Assembly (NCBI GenBank): GCA_028871475.1
Contig: JAGWMZ010000009.1
Coordinates: forward strand, 97,886-161,885
Length of the DNA: 64,000 bases
Direction: 5' to 3'
From: Sphingomonadales bacterium
GTDB taxonomy: Bacteria > Pseudomonadota > Alphaproteobacteria > Sphingomonadales > Sphingomonadaceae
A program made the translations under genes and the position numbers. The notes beneath the pieces are model-generated. The model was not told the DNA's origin. It searched no databases and saw only the letters and a program-made list of their open reading frames with translations. Of the stretch, positions 61,210-64,000 are shown piece by piece (the stretch's first letter is position 1; each line of letters begins with the position of its first letter).

Positions 61210-63639
61210 ATGAACGCGCCAACGACCCTGCGTGCCTTCGAACTTCAGCCCGGTTTCACCGTCTCCCACGGGCCGACGGCCGAGGCCGTTCTGCCGCACC
61301 AATTGCCCGAAGCGCTGGACTGGTTCCCCCAGACCAAGGTGCTCAGCCTCGACTGTTTCGACACGCTGCTGTGGCGCGACTGCCATGCCCCGGTGGACCT
61401 GTTTCCCGCTCTGCCCGACATGACGCCCATGCAGCGCCGCTGGGCCGATTCCCGCGCGCGCAAGGCGGCGGGCAACAGCCATGGCCGCAGCGAAGTGTCG
61501 ATCGGCGAGATCTATGCCCATCTGATGCCCGCCGCCACACCGGCCCAGCGCGATGCCGCCATCACCGCCGAACTGGATGCCGAAGCGCGCCATTGCTTCG
61601 CCTTTGCCCCCACGGTGGAGCTGATGCGCCGGGCCCGCGCACGCGGCATGCGGGTCATCATCGTGTCGGACACCTATCTCGATGCCGCCCAGTTGCGCCA
61701 GCTCGTCGAGCGCGCGGCCGGCAAGGAGGTCGCGGCGCTGATCGACCGTTTCTTCGTGTCGAGCGCCCATGGCAAGCACAAGGCCGAGGGGCTCTACAAG
61801 GATGTGCTGCGCAAGCTGTCCGCCCGCCCCCACGAAATCCTGCACATTGGCGACAATCATGGCGCCGATGTGGGCGGCATCGCGCCGCTGGGGGTCAACA
61901 CGCTGCATCTCAAGCAGTTCGATCCGCTGATCCTGCAGCAATTGCGGCTTGAAGCAGCCAGCTCCAATCTTATCCACCCCATTCAGGGCGCCTTGACCGC
62001 ATCGCAGCCGCATCGTGCCACGCTGGCCTTTGCCGCGCCGCAAGAGGAGGACCCCGCCGCACGCATGGGGCTTTCCGTGCTCGGCCCGGTGCTCACCGGA
62101 TTCGACATGTGGCTCGATGAGGAGGCGCGCAAACTGGCCGTCACCCATGGCGGACGTGTCCACCGCCTTTATCTGATGCGCGACGGCTTCATGCCCATGC
62201 AGGTGCATGCCGCGCGCCATCCGCAGGATGAGGTTCACCCCATCGAATGCAGCCGGTTTACGGCCATCGGCGCCAGCTTTGCCAGCGAACGCGATGTGGC
62301 GCGCTATATGGAAACCGCGCTGGGCACCGATCCGGTTCCCCTCGCCCGGCAGATGTTCATCTCCGAAGAGGACATTGCGCGCATCTGCGCCACCGGCAAC
62401 ATGCGCGAGGACAGCCTCGCCCTCTGGGCCGAAATGCGCAAATCCTCGCGCCGGCGCGCCACGGTGGCCGCCTCGCGCGCGCTGGCTGACCGCCTTGTCG
62501 CGCATATCCGCGCCGCCTGCGATCCCCAGCCCGGCGATGTGCTGATGCTGGTCGATCTGGGCTATACGGGCACGGTGCAGAACCATGTCGATACCGTTTT
62601 GTCGCAAGCCTTTCAGTGCCATGTCGCGGGCCGCTATCTCATGCTGCGCGAAACCCATCGCACCGGGCTCGACAAGCTCGGCATGCTCGACGACCGCCAT
62701 TACGACTACCAGATGCTCGATGCGCTCTGCAGCAATGCCTTTGTGCTCGAAAGTTTCTGCACCACCAACATCGGCTCGGTGATCGACTATACCGCTGAAG
62801 GCACACCCATCCGCCGCGAACGCTCGCTTTCGGAAGCGCAGGCCGCAACCTTGCTCCGCATCCAGAAGGGCATCCTCGATTTTGCCCGCATCCAGCCGGG
62901 CATGATCCTGCGCGGCGATCATGGCGCCGATCCGCTGGACCTGTGGCGCCAGGCGGTTGCCGCCTCGCTCACCCGCACCATGTTCCTGCCGCTCGATCAC
63001 GAACTCGCGGTCATCGGCGACTTTGAGCATGACGTGAACCTGGGCACCGATGACAAGCATATGCTTTTCAATTCCCAGGGTACCGCCTCCGGGTTGCGTC
63101 GGCGCGGCCTGTTCCACCTCAGCGACAAGGACCGCGTCTATCCGGCAGGCGAGTTGCACGGCCACGGCCTCGCCTCCAAGTTGACCTTCATGGCGCACAA
63201 AAGGTTCGGCCTGCATTTTACCTTCAACGATTTCACCGATCGCGCGCTGGACCTGCCGGTCATCTTCATCGACCAGCAGACCGGCGCGCTGTCCGAACAG
63301 ACCATCACGGCCACCGCCACGCATGATGGCTTTTACGTGGCCGCCGTGCCGCTGGGCGATTGCCGCTATGGCGCGGCGCTGCGTTTCGGGCAGGATCATG
63401 CCTGGGTCGAGCTTGAAAGCATCCATGCCATGCCGCTCGCCGATTTCCTCGCCAATGATCCGCTGGCGCCCGACCGCAGCATCGAGATGGATGCCATGGC
63501 CGAGGGGATCGAGGCGGTCACCCAGCGCCTGCTGCGCTGTGACGATCAGGCCGGTTTCCTGATGGTCAATCCTCCGACGCGGGTGGATGACACGCCCATG
63601 ATGCTGGCCGTGGTGTTCCGCCCGCTCGAAAGGCGCTGA
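61210..63639 (+). CDS. Large HAD-superfamily protein beside flagellin, function unknown
   Basis: 809 residues. The N-terminal ~270 residues are a HAD hydrolase: nucleophile Asp48 in SLDCFDTLLW (motif I), IIVSDTYLD (motif II), and HIGDNHGADVGG (motif III/IV). Residues ~280-809 form a long second region with conserved-looking blocks RLYLMRDGFMPMQVHAARH, MLVDLGYTGTVQNHVDTVL and LESFCTTNIGSVIDYT, and a final beta-rich part of about 200 residues. I do not recognise a named domain there. HAD proteins with such extensions occur in surface-glycan and flagellin-modification loci, and the adjacent flagellin gene makes flagellar glycan processing a plausible role. That is inference. The next plus-strand gene is outside the window. 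Confidence 0.75.
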   Translation: MNAPTTLRAFELQPGFTVSHGPTAEAVLPHQLPEALDWFPQTKVLSLDCFDTLLWRDCHAPVDLFPALPDMTPMQRRWADSRARKAAGNSHGRSEVSIGEIYAHLMPAATPAQRDAAITAELDAEARHCFAFAPTVELMRRARARGMRVIIVSDTYLDAAQLRQLVERAAGKEVAALIDRFFVSSAHGKHKAEGLYKDVLRKLSARPHEILHIGDNHGADVGGIAPLGVNTLHLKQFDPLILQQLRLEAASSNLIHPIQGALTASQPHRATLAFAAPQEEDPAARMGLSVLGPVLTGFDMWLDEEARKLAVTHGGRVHRLYLMRDGFMPMQVHAARHPQDEVHPIECSRFTAIGASFASERDVARYMETALGTDPVPLARQMFISEEDIARICATGNMREDSLALWAEMRKSSRRRATVAASRALADRLVAHIRAACDPQPGDVLMLVDLGYTGTVQNHVDTVLSQAFQCHVAGRYLMLRETHRTGLDKLGMLDDRHYDYQMLDALCSNAFVLESFCTTNIGSVIDYTAEGTPIRRERSLSEAQAATLLRIQKGILDFARIQPGMILRGDHGADPLDLWRQAVAASLTRTMFLPLDHELAVIGDFEHDVNLGTDDKHMLFNSQGTASGLRRRGLFHLSDKDRVYPAGELHGHGLASKLTFMAHKRFGLHFTFNDFTDRALDLPVIFIDQQTGALSEQTITATATHDGFYVAAVPLGDCRYGAALRFGQDHAWVELESIHAMPLADFLANDPLAPDRSIEMDAMAEGIEAVTQRLLRCDDQAGFLMVNPPTRVDDTPMMLAVVFRPLERR

Positions 63640-63736
63640 CCCGGAACGGACGCGCACGCTGCCTTCCAACGCGGCGTGCCCTTGCTTCTTGCCGATTGCG
63701 CTTTGCAGCATGCGCATCACGCTTTGCCGAATGCAA

Positions 63737-63771
63737 CAAGGCCCGGTTCCGCATCGCGGGACCGGGCCTTG
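63737..63771. terminator. Hairpin between the HAD gene and flagellin
   Basis: A perfect 11-bp stem (CAAGGCCCGGT/ACCGGGCCTTG) with a 13-base loop lies between converging genes. There is no long U-tract, but stem strength and location fit a bidirectional terminator. Confidence 0.6.
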
Positions 63772-63798
63772 CCGTGTGACGGGAATTTGAACCGGCGC

Positions 63799-63821
63799 GC
63801 CATCCCGAAGGGTGGGATGGC
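63799..63821 (-). terminator. Hairpin after the flagellin stop
   Basis: GCCATCCC/GGGATGGC with the loop GAAGGGT lies 59 bases beyond the flagellin stop, in a very G/C-rich stretch. It probably marks the flagellin mRNA 3' end with the larger hairpin beyond. Confidence 0.45.
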
Positions 63822-63880
63822 CGGGGCTGGAGCGGGAACTTCCCCGACCCCGGCCTCGCGCCTATGGTACCGCCAGCAGT

Positions 63881-64000
63881 TTACTTGAGCAGCGAGAGCA
63901 CGTTCTGCTGGCTCTGGTTGGCCTGGGCGATCATCGCGGTGGAGGCCTGCGAGAGGATCTGGGCCTTGGCCATGGCGGTCGATTCAGCCGAATAGTCGGT
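63881..64000 (-). CDS. Flagellin, C-terminal end (5' part beyond window)
   Basis: The last 39 codons of a minus-strand gene, ending in TAA at 63883-63881. They encode TDYSAESTAMAKAQILSQAS then MIAQANQSQQNVLSLLK, the universal C-terminal D0 helix of bacterial flagellin (AKAQILQQAG.AMLAQANQ.PQ.VLSLL). This helix lines the filament channel and is the part bound for export. The gene would be late (FliA-dependent), but its promoter is outside the window. Confidence 0.95.
   Translation of the reverse strand, partial: TDYSAESTAMAKAQILSQASTAMIAQANQSQQNVLSLLK

Overview
The window is a GC-rich chromosomal segment (my reading, not computed) of a motile, facultatively respiring alphaproteobacterium. The gene set fits Sphingomonadales best, close to Novosphingobium/Sphingobium: an Anbu peptidase operon, a SPAP-type alkaline phosphatase lipoprotein, a serC-serA pair with an alphaproteobacterial leader, a cbb3 oxidase cluster with an FnrN-type regulator, and a compact sigma-54/FliA flagellar cluster. 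The taxonomic call is inference from gene content. I saw no tRNA, rRNA, CRISPR array, prophage or insertion sequence.

Layout. 1-8.7 kb: the 3' end of a zinc alcohol dehydrogenase, two DUF4139 secreted proteins, a two-part winged-helix regulator, purA, an exported alpha/beta hydrolase and hisZ. 9-12 kb: serA and serC with a candidate serC leader RNA. 12-17 kb: an extensin-like lipoprotein, then a four-gene operon (ATP-grasp, alpha-E, transglutaminase, Anbu). 17-24.8 kb: uvrB, then flippase, OmpA-type and HHH genes on the other strand, with gpsA and tsaD. 24.9-33 kb: hemC-hemD-mitofilin, a UbiH-family hydroxylase, the alkaline phosphatase and dsbD.

33-44.5 kb is the micro-oxic module: ccoNOQP and ccoGHIS, a small Cys-rich exported protein and hemN, all on the minus strand, then ompW and an fnrN-type regulator gene. 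FNR-type palindromes (TTGA-N6-TCAA) lie between ccoN and ompW. A further one lies at 33001, where it precedes no protein gene but does precede a non-coding stretch ending in a textbook intrinsic terminator. I read that stretch as a candidate FNR-controlled small RNA.

44.5-64 kb is the flagellar cluster. On the minus strand are a MotA/ExbB-like and MotB/ExbD-like pair, flgA, flgM, flgN, a lytic transglycosylase, flhA and fliA. On the plus strand are flgBCDEFGHIJKL, motA, motB and an 809-residue HAD-domain protein, ending beside the 3' end of a flagellin gene. Three canonical sigma-54 promoters (upstream of flgB, flgA and the transglycosylase) and a palindromic FlbD/FleQ-like site show the regulatory hierarchy directly in the DNA.

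Two dispersed ~220-bp elements with perfect or near-perfect 33-34-bp terminal inverted repeats (8736-8955 and 19404-19622) share homologous interiors. A third region of the same length and architecture, but different sequence, lies at 27543-27758, and a solo hairpin end at 12772-12795. All coordinates and alignments were read by eye, without computation.
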